64,000 nt of DNA from Haloterrigena salifodinae. GTDB lineage: Archaea > Halobacteriota > Halobacteria > Halobacteriales > Natrialbaceae. The notes below the pieces were generated by a model, which was not told where the DNA came from, did not search any database, and worked only from the letters and a program-made list of their open reading frames with translations. Each line of letters opens with the position of its first letter. Within the stretch, counting starts at the first letter, position 1. This document shows, in pieces, positions 1 through 8,279 of the stretch. The DNA lies in assembly GCF_003977755.1 (NCBI RefSeq), contig NZ_RQWN01000001.1, forward strand, positions 1,455,855-1,519,854. Direction: 5' to 3'. The translations under genes were made by a program, and so were the position numbers.

Positions 1-1
1 T

Positions 2-55
2 AGGTCCTCGACCGCTAACTTCTACGCCTACACCGAGCTGACCGTGCTCCGATAG
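2..55 (+). CDS. 3' end of an unidentified gene (partial)
   Basis: An open frame enters from the left edge and ends at a TAG at 53-55, giving a C-terminal tail that ends ANFYAYTELTVLR. Only 17 codons are visible, so no family can be assigned. Codon choice (GC-rich third positions) fits a real haloarchaeal gene. The next convincing gene starts at 699, so this one lies alone at the edge. Confidence 0.45.
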   Translation, partial: RSSTANFYAYTELTVLR

Positions 56-698
56 CCACGGAAACGGGACGCGCTCGAGGCGTCGAGTGAGACTGCAGCG
101 CGAGAGCAGAACGCGTCGGCCGCGTTCGTCCGCCATACGCGGCCGACTGGCCGTTATCGAAACCGGTTGGTCGTTATCGATCAGTCCCGCCCGTCGTCCG
201 AGCGACACACGGGCACACCTGACGGATACATCGGTATAACGATCGTGGCGGATAGTCGCGGCTCACTACTGTTTTGCGCGTGTCGAACGTCACGCCGGTG
301 AAACGATCTCGTGACATGCCGGCTGTCCGACCGCGATCCGTTGCCGAGCTATCGCCGAATTCGCTACCGCCGCGGCGGTACCAGATGTCGGAACGTCGCA
401 CAGCCGACTCGGGTGTGATCACGAACACAGAGAGCGGCCGTTCAGAGGCGTGACCCGACCGGTTGCGTCGAACCGGGACCGTCATCTCGCCCATCTCGAA
501 GGCGAACTCGAGCGTGAGGGAACTCTCGCAGCCAGTCGAGAGGGATACTCGAGATCGGTCGTCAGGACTGCGCTGCATGCGCCGGTCGACGAACGCTACC
601 CGCTAAAGTACAGGGGGTGTCGTTCGAAACAGTTGTATGGGTTACAATTATTCCTTAGATAGCTGATAGTAACGGCAGTATCCCGTACGGATAGCGGT
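56..698. other. Intergenic stretch without a convincing gene
   Basis: About 640 bases with no frame that looks like a haloarchaeal protein; the small open frames on both strands are rich in Arg and Ser and look like chance frames. It contains two close copies of a short sequence reading TGGYCGTTATCGA (near 147 and 168) and, at 266-307, a copy of the leader block found again just upstream of the DUF1405 gene. Confidence 0.5.
266..307 (+). repeat. Leader-type direct repeat, copy 1
   Basis: This block begins CTACTGTTTTGCG and ends GTGAAACGAT. It matches 2484-2526 with two substitutions and a one- or two-base length difference. Copy 2 ends exactly at the likely ATG of the DUF1405 gene, but copy 1 is followed by unrelated non-coding sequence. 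It therefore looks like a duplicated 5' leader or start region that has lost its gene. Confidence 0.6.
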
Positions 699-2402
699 AT
701 GGAAGAATGGCATCGCCGTTCGGTACTGGCGACAGGTGCAGCGCTTTCGGCTAGTGGACTCGCCTCGATCGGTGTGGGAGCGTCCGAAACCGACGACCTC
801 CCGAACCCGGGGCTGGATCCGAATCCGGAGTTAGACGAAGACTGGGCGTCCTACCGCGGTGACGCCGGTCATTCGAGGTTCATCCCAGACGGCTACGAGT
901 TCAACGGCAACCTTGAGGCCGCATGGACCGTCGACCACGACGGCTCCGTCGCGGTCGCCGACGACACCGTGTACACGACGACCGCGGACGGTGTCGTCGC
1001 CCTCGACGCGGCGGACGGAACGCGCCTCTGGGAGAACGCCGACGTCGACGCGGGTGATCCCGCGGTAGCCGGCGAGATGGTATACCTCAACGGCGGCGAT
1101 ATCGTGGCGCTCGATCGAGAAGACGGTAGCGTCCGCTGGGAGAGCGACCTCGACCCCGGGGAGAGGACGAGTAGCCACACGGTGGCGTACGACGGCGTCT
1201 TCGTCGTCATCGACGGCACGCTGTACGCCCTCGAGGCTGACGACGGATCGGTCCGATGGCAGAGAGACACGGCTGTCGTCGAGTCAAGAAATGGTGACGA
1301 ACGGGAGTCCGAATTCTCCCCCGGAACCGCCGCGATGAACGGCGTCGTCTACGCCGGAACGCAGGACGGCATTCTCGCGTTCGATCCCGCGTCCGGAGAG
1401 ACCATCTGGCAGACATGGGTCTGGACAGGAGGAGATGGCATCTACGCGACTGAGGCGGCGGTTCTCGGTGACAGGGGTGGTGAGGAAGTCCCCTTCTACG
1501 ATGCACAAACTGGCGATGGGTTGGGTGTGATCTTGTCGCATTCCATAGGGACACTCGGCAACAAATCCGCGATTTCAGCATCCGATTACGGCTACGGAAG
1601 TACTTCGATCCACGGCGACCACGGCGACGAGTACGACTGGGAGATCGACGTTACGTACACCTATGGGGAGGCCGTTATCAGCGGCGAGACCGTTTACGTC
1701 TACTTCTGGTCAGACTCCCGCAACTACGGAGACCGGGATTACGATCAGAAACTCGTCGCGCTCGACAAACGCGACGGGAGCGAGAAATGGACGGTCTCGA
1801 AAGACGATGCGCCGGTCGGAGACATTCGTGCGATAAGCGGCGAGACCATCTACGTCGATCACGACGGCGAACTCGTCGCGCTCCGCGAAGAAACGGACGC
1901 CGACGAGGATGGGGCTGATGAAGACGGTGCGAACGGAGACGACGAACAGGACGACGGTACCGAGGACGGAGACGCGGACGAGAGCGACGACTCCGACAGC
2001 GATGATGACGGCCGTGGAGACGCTGACGACGACGGCAGTGACAACGGAGACGCCGGCGACGAGAGCAGTACCGACGGCAGTGACAACGGAGACGCCGGCG
2101 ACGAGAGCAGTACCGACGGCAGTGACAACGGAGACGCCGGCGACGAGAGCAGCAACGACAGCAGTGACAACGGAGACGCCGGCGACGAGAGCAGTACCGA
2201 CGAAAGCACTGACGAAGACGGAAGCAGTGACGGCGGAGGCGCTGGCACCGACGATCAGACGGAGAACGGATCGACCGACGCCGAGGATAACGATGATACC
2301 GACGGGACGCCGGGCTTCACCGCCGGTGCGGGACTTCTTGGCAGCGCGATCGGTCTCGAGTGGCTACGCCGACGGGACGACGCGGACGAACCGGCAGAGT
2401 GA
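699..2402 (+). CDS. Secreted PQQ-like beta-propeller protein with PGF-CTERM anchor
   Basis: Predicted cell-surface protein of 567 residues. The N-terminus has a twin-arginine-type signal (HRRSVLATGAALSASG), so export by Tat after folding is likely. Residues ~50-400 carry repeated blades of the type DGTVYALDAADGTRLWE, as in PQQ-binding-like beta-propellers (PQQ_2 type); no cofactor or enzymatic residues can be assigned, and a structural or binding role is as likely as catalysis. Residues ~400-535 are a low-complexity Asp/Ser/Gly linker containing four tandem 14-residue repeats. The C-terminus has TPGF, a hydrophobic segment and RRR, the architecture of PGF-CTERM proteins processed by archaeosortase A and lipid-anchored. 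It sits alone between two copies of a leader repeat, which may indicate insertion or rearrangement. Confidence 0.85.
   Translation: MEEWHRRSVLATGAALSASGLASIGVGASETDDLPNPGLDPNPELDEDWASYRGDAGHSRFIPDGYEFNGNLEAAWTVDHDGSVAVADDTVYTTTADGVVALDAADGTRLWENADVDAGDPAVAGEMVYLNGGDIVALDREDGSVRWESDLDPGERTSSHTVAYDGVFVVIDGTLYALEADDGSVRWQRDTAVVESRNGDERESEFSPGTAAMNGVVYAGTQDGILAFDPASGETIWQTWVWTGGDGIYATEAAVLGDRGGEEVPFYDAQTGDGLGVILSHSIGTLGNKSAISASDYGYGSTSIHGDHGDEYDWEIDVTYTYGEAVISGETVYVYFWSDSRNYGDRDYDQKLVALDKRDGSEKWTVSKDDAPVGDIRAISGETIYVDHDGELVALREETDADEDGADEDGANGDDEQDDGTEDGDADESDDSDSDDDGRGDADDDGSDNGDAGDESSTDGSDNGDAGDESSTDGSDNGDAGDESSNDSSDNGDAGDESSTDESTDEDGSSDGGGAGTDDQTENGSTDAEDNDDTDGTPGFTAGAGLLGSAIGLEWLRRRDDADEPAE
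2031..2198 (+). repeat. Four tandem 42-bp repeats inside the beta-propeller gene linker
   Basis: Units at 2031-2072, 2073-2114, 2115-2156 and 2157-2198. Units 1 and 2 are identical, and units 3 and 4 differ by only a few bases. Each encodes DGSDNGDAGDESST or a close variant. Near-identity at DNA level indicates recent slippage or unequal crossing-over, so linker length is probably variable between strains. Confidence 0.9.
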
Positions 2403-2483
2403 CCGACGGAACCGTCGAAATCGCGAGTTCGGCGGTTCCGACGGCGGTCGCTCGACCGCGACTCGACTGAGAGTCACCAACCG

Positions 2484-2526
2484 CTACTGTTTTGCGAGTG
2501 TCGACCGTCACGCCGAGTGAAACGAT
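2484..2526 (+). repeat. Leader-type direct repeat, copy 2 (DUF1405 start region)
   Basis: Second copy of the block at 266-307. It ends at the ATG at 2525 of the DUF1405 gene. The similarity stops at this codon, which supports 2525 as the translation start and makes the block the native promoter or leader of that gene. Confidence 0.6.
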
Positions 2527-3235
2527 GTTCGCGTCGTCCATGCTGCCCGACCGGGAGCCGCTGCCGACCTATCTCACGCCAGTTCCGAAGACCCTCGAGG
2601 ACCTCGGACTGCGGTTCGCGTGGCTCGTCGTGGCGATCAACCTCGCGGGGACGGCCTTCGGCTTCTGGTACTACGGCCCCCAGCTCGGCGGGACGCCGGC
2701 GGTGATGTGGCCGTGGGTGCCCGACAGCCCGATGGCGACGCTGCTGATCGCGCTGGCGATCGCCTGCTGGAAACTGGGGTACGAACAGCCGTGGCTGACG
2801 TCGCTGGCCTTCTTCGGCAACGTCATTCTGGGTCTGTGGACGCCGTACACGCTGCTCGCGTTCGCCGACGCCTACAGCTATCTCGACCCGCTGATGTACC
2901 AGTTCCTCTTCTGGAGCCACCTGTCGATGGTCGTCCAGGCGCTCGTCCTCCACCGAATCTCCGATTTCCCCGTGTGGAGCGTCGCTGTGGCCGTAGCGTG
3001 GTACGGCAGCAACCTGGTCGTCGACTACTTCGTGCCGATCGCCGGCGGGCCACACCACACGGCCATCCCCGTCCCGGGAGACGAACCGATGTTCCTCGGC
3101 GCGGACGCGCTCGGCGTCGTCGCCGCCGGCGAGGTGACGTTCGCGCTGCTCGCCGTCTTCCTCGCCCTCGCGATCCGGGTCAAAAAGTGCGAAGCGGCCC
3201 GTGGGGGCGCCCCGGCGGACCGCGCGGGTCGATAG
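2525..3235 (+). CDS. DUF1405 family integral membrane protein
   Basis: 236-residue protein with about six to seven hydrophobic segments (for example residues ~25-50, 65-85 and 90-110) and conserved aromatic motifs such as FGFWYYG and LGLWTPYTLLAFADAY, typical of the uncharacterised DUF1405 family of haloarchaea and some Firmicutes. The function of the family is not known; it should lie in the cytoplasmic membrane. In-frame TTG (2492) and GTG (2498) codons lie upstream, but the ATG at 2525 is preferred because the N-terminus then fits the first membrane segment and because the upstream leader repeat ends there. It is transcribed away from the beta-propeller gene and converges with the broken regulator at 3243-3523. 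Confidence 0.8.
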   Translation: MFASSMLPDREPLPTYLTPVPKTLEDLGLRFAWLVVAINLAGTAFGFWYYGPQLGGTPAVMWPWVPDSPMATLLIALAIACWKLGYEQPWLTSLAFFGNVILGLWTPYTLLAFADAYSYLDPLMYQFLFWSHLSMVVQALVLHRISDFPVWSVAVAVAWYGSNLVVDYFVPIAGGPHHTAIPVPGDEPMFLGADALGVVAAGEVTFALLAVFLALAIRVKKCEAARGGAPADRAGR

Positions 3236-3242
3236 CGGTCGA

Positions 3243-3523
3243 TTACGGTACGTATCGCCGTGCGAGCTGGAGGAACGGATCGAGCGCCGCCGCCTCCGGA
3301 CGGCGTTCGACCGTCCCCGCGTCCGTGTCGTACCGAACGACCGCCGCGTCGATCAGTTTCGGCAGGTGGTTGTGACGGAACCCGTCGTGATCGTGTCGAC
3401 TCGCGTCCCCGACGTCTCGCCGTCCCGGAGTGCGACCTGCGCCACGAGGTCCTCCAGGGCGACCGCGCCCACCTTTTCCGAGAGGTAATACAGCGCTTCC
3501 CGCCGCTGAGAGCGAGGCGGCAC
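3243..3523 (-). pseudogene. Frameshifted DUF7344-type winged-helix regulator
   Basis: On the minus strand a GTG at 3523 opens a frame reading SQRREALYYLSEK and LEDLVAQVALRDG, the N-terminal half of small haloarchaeal HTH proteins of the DUF7344 type. A second frame resumes at about 3410-3425 with FRHNHLPKLIDAAVVRYDTD and runs to a TAA at 3243-3245, giving the usual C-terminal half (HLPKL motif, then an A-x-V-x-YD strand). Neither frame alone covers the domain, so a frameshift near 3410-3430 is inferred. The gene sits 14 bases downstream of the valS stop on the same strand and could be cotranscribed. A sequencing error is the alternative explanation. The family assignment is from recognition of the motif, not a search. 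Confidence 0.6.
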
Positions 3524-3537
3524 CGGGGCGGTATGGA

Positions 3538-6222
3538 CTACTCGAGGATGACGACCGCCGACTCGGTCTCGATCATCTCGCCCTCGCCCGAGTAGGAGCG
3601 CTCGCGTTCGACCTCGAAGAGGTCGCCCTCGAGTTCCTCGCCGGCGACCCGAAGGACGCCCTCGTCGTCGTCGATTTCATAGTCGCCGCTCTCGATCCCC
3701 GAATCGATCTCGCCGACCTTCGAGCCGAACTTCGGTCCGAGCGTCGAGTAGTCGAGGTCGATCGACGCGATCTCGGTGGTGACCTCGGGTTCCTCTTCGA
3801 GGACGGTCAGGTCCTGGACGTGCATCACGTTCTGAATGGCGTCCTCGAAGCCCTCGATGGGGCCGTAGACCGACACCGACTCGAGGTCGGCGTTCAGCGG
3901 CAGCTGGTTCTCGCTCTTGTAGCGGCGCAGCGCCGAGATGACCTCCATGGCGGCCTCGCCGGCCTCGAGGTCGGCCTCGTGGCCCCGCGGGCTGGGCCAG
4001 TCGCGGACGTGGATGCTGGTGTTCTCGAGGTCGGCGCCGTCGTCGCTGTAGACGGCCTGCCAGATCTCCTCGGTCGCGTGGGGCAGGAACGGCGCCCACA
4101 GCTCGAGGAACGTCCGGTGGGCCGTCCGCAGCGCGTACTGCGTCGAGGGCTCGTCCTCGCGGGTTTTGGCGATCTCGAGGTAGTCGTCGCAGAACGTGTT
4201 CCAGAAGAAGGTCCGCAGCCGGTCGCGGGCCTTCGCGAACTCGTACTCCTCGAGGTGGGTGGTGAGGTCCTCGACGGCGTCGTCGAGTTCCGCCAGCAGC
4301 CAGCGGTCGATCGCCTCGAGCTCCGCGGGTTCCTCGGGCTCGCGGGGCGCGAGCGTGTCGACGAGCTTCGAGGCGTTCCAGAGCTTGCGCAGGAGTTTTT
4401 CGCCCGCCGTCAGGTCCTTCTCCTGATACGGGAAGTCGTCGCCGACCGCCGCGCTCGCGGCCCAGAAGCGGACGGCGTCGACGGGGAAGTCCGCGAGCAC
4501 CTCGTCGGGTTCGACGACGTTGCCGCGGGACTTGGACATCTTCTCGCGGTTCTCGTCTAGGACGTGGCCGTTGATCATCGTCGCGTCGAAGGGCACTTCG
4601 CCGGTGTGCTCGTAGCACTTGACGATGGTGTGGAACAGCCAGAACGAGATGATGTCGTGGCCCTGCGGACGGAGGTCGAACGGGTACAGCTCCGGTTTCT
4701 CCATCGCGAACTCCTCGGCGTCTTCGTTCCAGTCCCAGCCCGCGTTGATCAGGGGGGTCAGCGAGGAGGTTGCCCACGTGTCGAAGACGTCCTCTTCGGC
4801 GACGAAGTTGTCGGACCCGCACTCGGGACAGCTATCGACAGGCGGCTCGTCCGAAAGCGGATCGACCGGGAGCGTCTCCCGGTCGGCCATGATCTCGTGG
4901 TCGCAGTCCGCGCAGTACCAGACCGGGAACGGAATCCCCGAGTCGCGCTGGCGCGAGATGAGCCAGTCCCACTCGAGGCCCTCGATCCAGTGCTTGTAGC
5001 GGCTGAACATCTTCTCGGGGTACCAGTCCATCTCCCGACCGGCCTCGAGGTACTCCTCCTTGTGATCCAGAATTTCGACGTACCACTGCTTAGAGACGCG
5101 GTACTCGACGGCGGTGTCACAGCGTTCGTGGACCTGGACCGCGTGGGAGATCTCCCAGCGGTCGCGCAGGTAGCCCTCGTCGTCTAAGTCCTCGACGATG
5201 GCCTCGCGGGCCTCTTCGGTCGACATCCCCTCGTAGTCGCCGGCGAGGTCGGTCATTGTCGCGGACTCGTCGATGGCCACGCGCAGCGGCAGGTCGTGGG
5301 CCTGGTACCACTCGATGTCGTTCTGGTCGCCGAAGGTACAGCACATCACGACGCCGCTGCCCTTCTCCATGTCGACGCGCTCGTCCTCGATGATCGGCAC
5401 TTCGTGGCCGAAGATCGGAATGCGAGCGGTCTCGCCGACGAGGTCCCGATTGTCGTCGTCGTCCGGGTGGACGAAGACGGAGACGCAGGCGGGGATGAGT
5501 TCAGGTCGCGTGGTGGAAATAATGAACTCGTCGCGGTCCGTCCCGTCGCTTGCGAGTTCGAAAGCGATGTCGTTGAAGTGCGAGCCGCGCTCGTCGTCTT
5601 CCATCTCGACCTGGGAGATGGCCGTCTCGCAGTCCGGACACCAGATCGCGGGCGCCTTCTTGCGGTATTCGCGGCCCTTCTCGTAGAGGTCGAGGAAGGA
5701 CAGTTGCGAGACGCGCTGGACGCGGGGTTCGATCGTCTTGTAGGTGTTATTCCAGTCGATCGAGGTCCCGAGATCCTGCATCTTCTCCGTGAACTCGGCC
5801 TCGTACTCCTGACAGACCTCGCGGCAGAGTTCCTGGAACTCGCGGCGCTCGTAGTCCTGGTGGCGGATGTCCAACTCCGACTCGGTCAGTCGCTCGCTGG
5901 CGATCCCGTTGTCGTCGTAGCCGAAGGGGAAGAGCACGTCGCCGTCGTGCATCCGCTGGAACCGCGCGGCGAAGTCCTGCAGCGTCGAGCCGTAGAGGTG
6001 GCCCATGTGCAGGCTACCCGAGACCGTCGGCGGCGGCGTGTCGATCGCGTAGACTGTGTTGGGGTCGCGCTTGGCATCGCTCTCGTAGGCGTAGACGTCG
6101 GCGTCGATCCAGCGCTGCTGCCAGCGTTCCTCGACCGCTTCGGGGTCGTAGCCGCCCTCGAGGGTCGGCTCTCGAGTTGCGGGATCGCTCTCGGCGTCCG
6201 ATTCGGGCGCGTCCGTGCTCAT
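3538..6222 (-). CDS. valS: Valyl-tRNA synthetase
   Basis: Charges tRNA-Val with valine in the cytoplasm. The 894-residue class I enzyme shows the HIGH-type motif as HMGH (in PPPTVSGSLHMGHLYG), the KMSKS motif, a CP1 editing domain between them, and paired cysteines (CPDC, CADC, CPEC) expected for structural zinc. Length matches the archaeal family. An open frame extends to 6330, but the extra 36 residues are unlike the family; the ATG at 6222 gives MSTDAPESDAESDP, an acidic haloarchaeal N-terminus, directly before the conserved core. Its 3' end abuts the broken DUF7344 gene; upstream lies a 370-base interval shared with the divergent lipoprotein gene. Confidence 0.96.
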   Translation of the reverse strand: MSTDAPESDAESDPATREPTLEGGYDPEAVEERWQQRWIDADVYAYESDAKRDPNTVYAIDTPPPTVSGSLHMGHLYGSTLQDFAARFQRMHDGDVLFPFGYDDNGIASERLTESELDIRHQDYERREFQELCREVCQEYEAEFTEKMQDLGTSIDWNNTYKTIEPRVQRVSQLSFLDLYEKGREYRKKAPAIWCPDCETAISQVEMEDDERGSHFNDIAFELASDGTDRDEFIISTTRPELIPACVSVFVHPDDDDNRDLVGETARIPIFGHEVPIIEDERVDMEKGSGVVMCCTFGDQNDIEWYQAHDLPLRVAIDESATMTDLAGDYEGMSTEEAREAIVEDLDDEGYLRDRWEISHAVQVHERCDTAVEYRVSKQWYVEILDHKEEYLEAGREMDWYPEKMFSRYKHWIEGLEWDWLISRQRDSGIPFPVWYCADCDHEIMADRETLPVDPLSDEPPVDSCPECGSDNFVAEEDVFDTWATSSLTPLINAGWDWNEDAEEFAMEKPELYPFDLRPQGHDIISFWLFHTIVKCYEHTGEVPFDATMINGHVLDENREKMSKSRGNVVEPDEVLADFPVDAVRFWAASAAVGDDFPYQEKDLTAGEKLLRKLWNASKLVDTLAPREPEEPAELEAIDRWLLAELDDAVEDLTTHLEEYEFAKARDRLRTFFWNTFCDDYLEIAKTREDEPSTQYALRTAHRTFLELWAPFLPHATEEIWQAVYSDDGADLENTSIHVRDWPSPRGHEADLEAGEAAMEVISALRRYKSENQLPLNADLESVSVYGPIEGFEDAIQNVMHVQDLTVLEEEPEVTTEIASIDLDYSTLGPKFGSKVGEIDSGIESGDYEIDDDEGVLRVAGEELEGDLFEVERERSYSGEGEMIETESAVVILE

Positions 6223-6595
6223 GCTCTCACCGCCCGCAGGGGGCGTCGTCCGTGCGTCGTCGTGGCGTCGAAGGTATGCGTACTCATTGCTGATACCGGT
6301 CGTTGCTCGGTGAATGCTGGTCGCCGACAATACATCCGTCGAAACGGGGTGGGGAATGCGGGGCTAGGACGCCCCTACGAAAACCGCCTCTCGCGGGCCG
6401 TCGAACGCGTCGGCCGTACCCGCGACTGGACGGAACATACGTATTTCGGAGTTACCGCCCGGGATGGTGTTAGGTTTTTCGTCACGCTGAGATCGACCGG
6501 CGACAGAAAGATCGGCACACAAAAATCACGGGGGTCGACTGGCCGGTCGCCAATCGACCGACCGCTTAATGTCGGACTGGTCCGTGGAATTACGT
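6223..6595. other. Divergent promoter interval between valS and the DUF4097 lipoprotein
   Basis: No gene is seen. The stretch holds the promoter of valS (-) and, close to the right end, CTTAAT at about 6565-6570, 27-30 bases before the lipoprotein ATG at 6596. This spacing is typical of leaderless haloarchaeal transcripts. Confidence 0.45.
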
Positions 6596-7429
6596 ATGAG
6601 ATCCGACACGACCAGGCGGAAGCTGCTCGAGAGCGTCGGGACAGTCGGTCTCCTCGGACTCTCCGGCTGTCTCGGAGCGACTCCGGTGGTCAACAACCGC
6701 AGCGAGGAGCACGAGACGATCCCCCTCGAGGACGCCGCGTCGATCGCGATCGTCAGCGAGATTGGACGGCTTTCGGTCGCCGGCGCCGATCGGGATGACG
6801 TGGGCCTCGAGATCGTCAAGGAGTCCGATTCGGTTCGGACCGATCTCGAGGAGCTAACCCTCGAGACCGAACTCGCCGACGGCCGACTCGAACTCCGATC
6901 TGAGTGGGACGGCAGCGAAGGCTGGCTCGCCAGTCGCCCCTCGATAGAGGTCGACGTGGAGATCCCCCGCGAGGTCGCCCTCGAGCGGATCGAAACGAGT
7001 ACGGGACAGATCACCGTCCGCGACGTCGCGGGCGATCTGCACGCGGACGCGGACACGGGCCAAGTCGACATCGCGGGCGTCGACGGGACGGTCTCCGCCG
7101 AGGCGAGCGCGGGCCAGGTCGAAATCCGGGACGCGGAGCGACTCGGCAACGTGTCCACCTCGGCCGGCCAGATCAGCGTCGAGGTGCCAGCGATCGACGG
7201 CGAGACGACGATCTCGGCGTCGACTGGACAGGTAACCGCCGCCGTGAGCGAGGCCGTCGACGCCGACCTGCGCGTGGAGACGAACACGGGGCGGGTCGAC
7301 GTCGACGACCTCCCGCTCGAGGACGCGACCCGAAGCGAGGAGCAAGTAACTGGACGACTCGGCGACGGCGGGCCGCAGCTTCGAGTCGAAACGGACATGG
7401 GACGGATCTCGGTTGAACCGCTCGAATAA
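6596..7429 (+). CDS. DUF4097-type lipoprotein with beta-repeat domain
   Basis: 277-residue predicted lipoprotein. The N-terminus MRSDTTRRKLLESVG followed by LLGLSGC combines a twin-arginine-type signal with a lipobox; cysteine in LSGC is the likely lipidation site. Residues ~130-270 contain repeated short strands of the form STGQITVRDVAGDL, SAGQVEIRDAERL and NTGRVDVDDL, the pattern of DUF4097 (putative adhesin) beta-repeats. The role of the family is unknown; it sits on the outer face of the membrane. An upstream in-frame ATG exists at 6569, but the Tat motif starts at 6596. It converges with the unknown gene at 7548-8186. Confidence 0.8.
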   Translation: MRSDTTRRKLLESVGTVGLLGLSGCLGATPVVNNRSEEHETIPLEDAASIAIVSEIGRLSVAGADRDDVGLEIVKESDSVRTDLEELTLETELADGRLELRSEWDGSEGWLASRPSIEVDVEIPREVALERIETSTGQITVRDVAGDLHADADTGQVDIAGVDGTVSAEASAGQVEIRDAERLGNVSTSAGQISVEVPAIDGETTISASTGQVTAAVSEAVDADLRVETNTGRVDVDDLPLEDATRSEEQVTGRLGDGGPQLRVETDMGRISVEPLE

Positions 7430-7547
7430 CCCGAATCGCCCTGCCTGTCGGCGGTCGCTGATGAGTCCCGGCGATCACTGGTGGTCGTCGGCGGTCACAG
7501 CCGGTCCCACGGCTCGACCGGGAACGAGTATGGAAGCGGTACCGGAG

Positions 7548-8186
7548 TCACTCGCCCCCGAGGTCGATAATCGCCCTCGAGTTGGTCACGTACCGTAGTT
7601 CGCCGCCGAGATACGTCGCCAACCGCTCGAGAAACCCGTCCCTGAGATCGTCCGCGTCCGCGTCGGCGATCGCGATCCGATCGTGGGCGGTCGGATCGTG
7701 GTCGCCCTGCATGACGACGGTAAACAGCTCGCGCGGTGTAACCGGTTCGCCGGCCTCGAGCCGCGAAACGACGCCCGACAGCGAGGACTCGACGGTCGTC
7801 TCGACGTCGAAGGTCACGTCGACCGAGACGCGCTCGTCGCCGCTCGCCGCGAGGAATTCTTCGCAGCTTCTGACCGCCGGCTCGAGGACGGTTTCGAAGT
7901 CGGTACCCGACTCCTCGAGCCCCAGATAGGCGAACGCGAGCATCGTCCGGAAACCGTCGAGGAACTCCTCGTCGGTCGCCGCCGCCTCGAACACCTGTCG
8001 GCGGTCCTTCTCGGCCAGCGTGTGCAATAACAGATCGAAGTCGAGGATCGCGGCGCGGACGCGCCGTCGAATGCGGGCCTCCGCGTTCCGCTTCGACTGG
8101 TCGTGACTCATCTCGCGTTCGCCGAGCAGGTAGGCGCGATCCGCAGGGCTGAGAACCCCGCGTTCGCGATCGATATCGGTGTTCAT
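7548..8186 (-). CDS. Uncharacterised haloarchaeal protein
   Basis: 212-residue acidic, soluble protein that I cannot assign to a named family. It begins MNTDIDRERGVLSPADRAYL, continues with a basic/acidic helix (SKRNAEARIRRRVRAAILDF) and a predicted helical core, and ends ELRYVTNSRAIIDLGGE. The leading part (GVLSPADRAYLLG followed by a helix rich in Arg) is a start I associate with several haloarchaeal proteins of unknown role, possibly regulatory. No membrane segment or catalytic motif is visible. The ATG at 8186 is preferred over 8210. It is divergent from the RND exporter gene, 93 bases away, so the two share a control region. Confidence 0.65.
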   Translation of the reverse strand: MNTDIDRERGVLSPADRAYLLGEREMSHDQSKRNAEARIRRRVRAAILDFDLLLHTLAEKDRRQVFEAAATDEEFLDGFRTMLAFAYLGLEESGTDFETVLEPAVRSCEEFLAASGDERVSVDVTFDVETTVESSLSGVVSRLEAGEPVTPRELFTVVMQGDHDPTAHDRIAIADADADDLRDGFLERLATYLGGELRYVTNSRAIIDLGGE

Positions 8187-8279
8187 AATCGGATCCTGAT
8201 TATACGACACCGATTTCCACCCGAACCGTTATGAGCGATCCGGTCGGAGCCGGAGACAGTGATCGAGCGTGAGTGACGA

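Noticed and set aside
174-578. Minus-strand open frame of 134 codons near the left edge
   Set aside because: Composition is Arg/Ser/Thr-rich with low acidity, unlike haloarchaeal proteins, and it runs through the leader repeat; no family motif.
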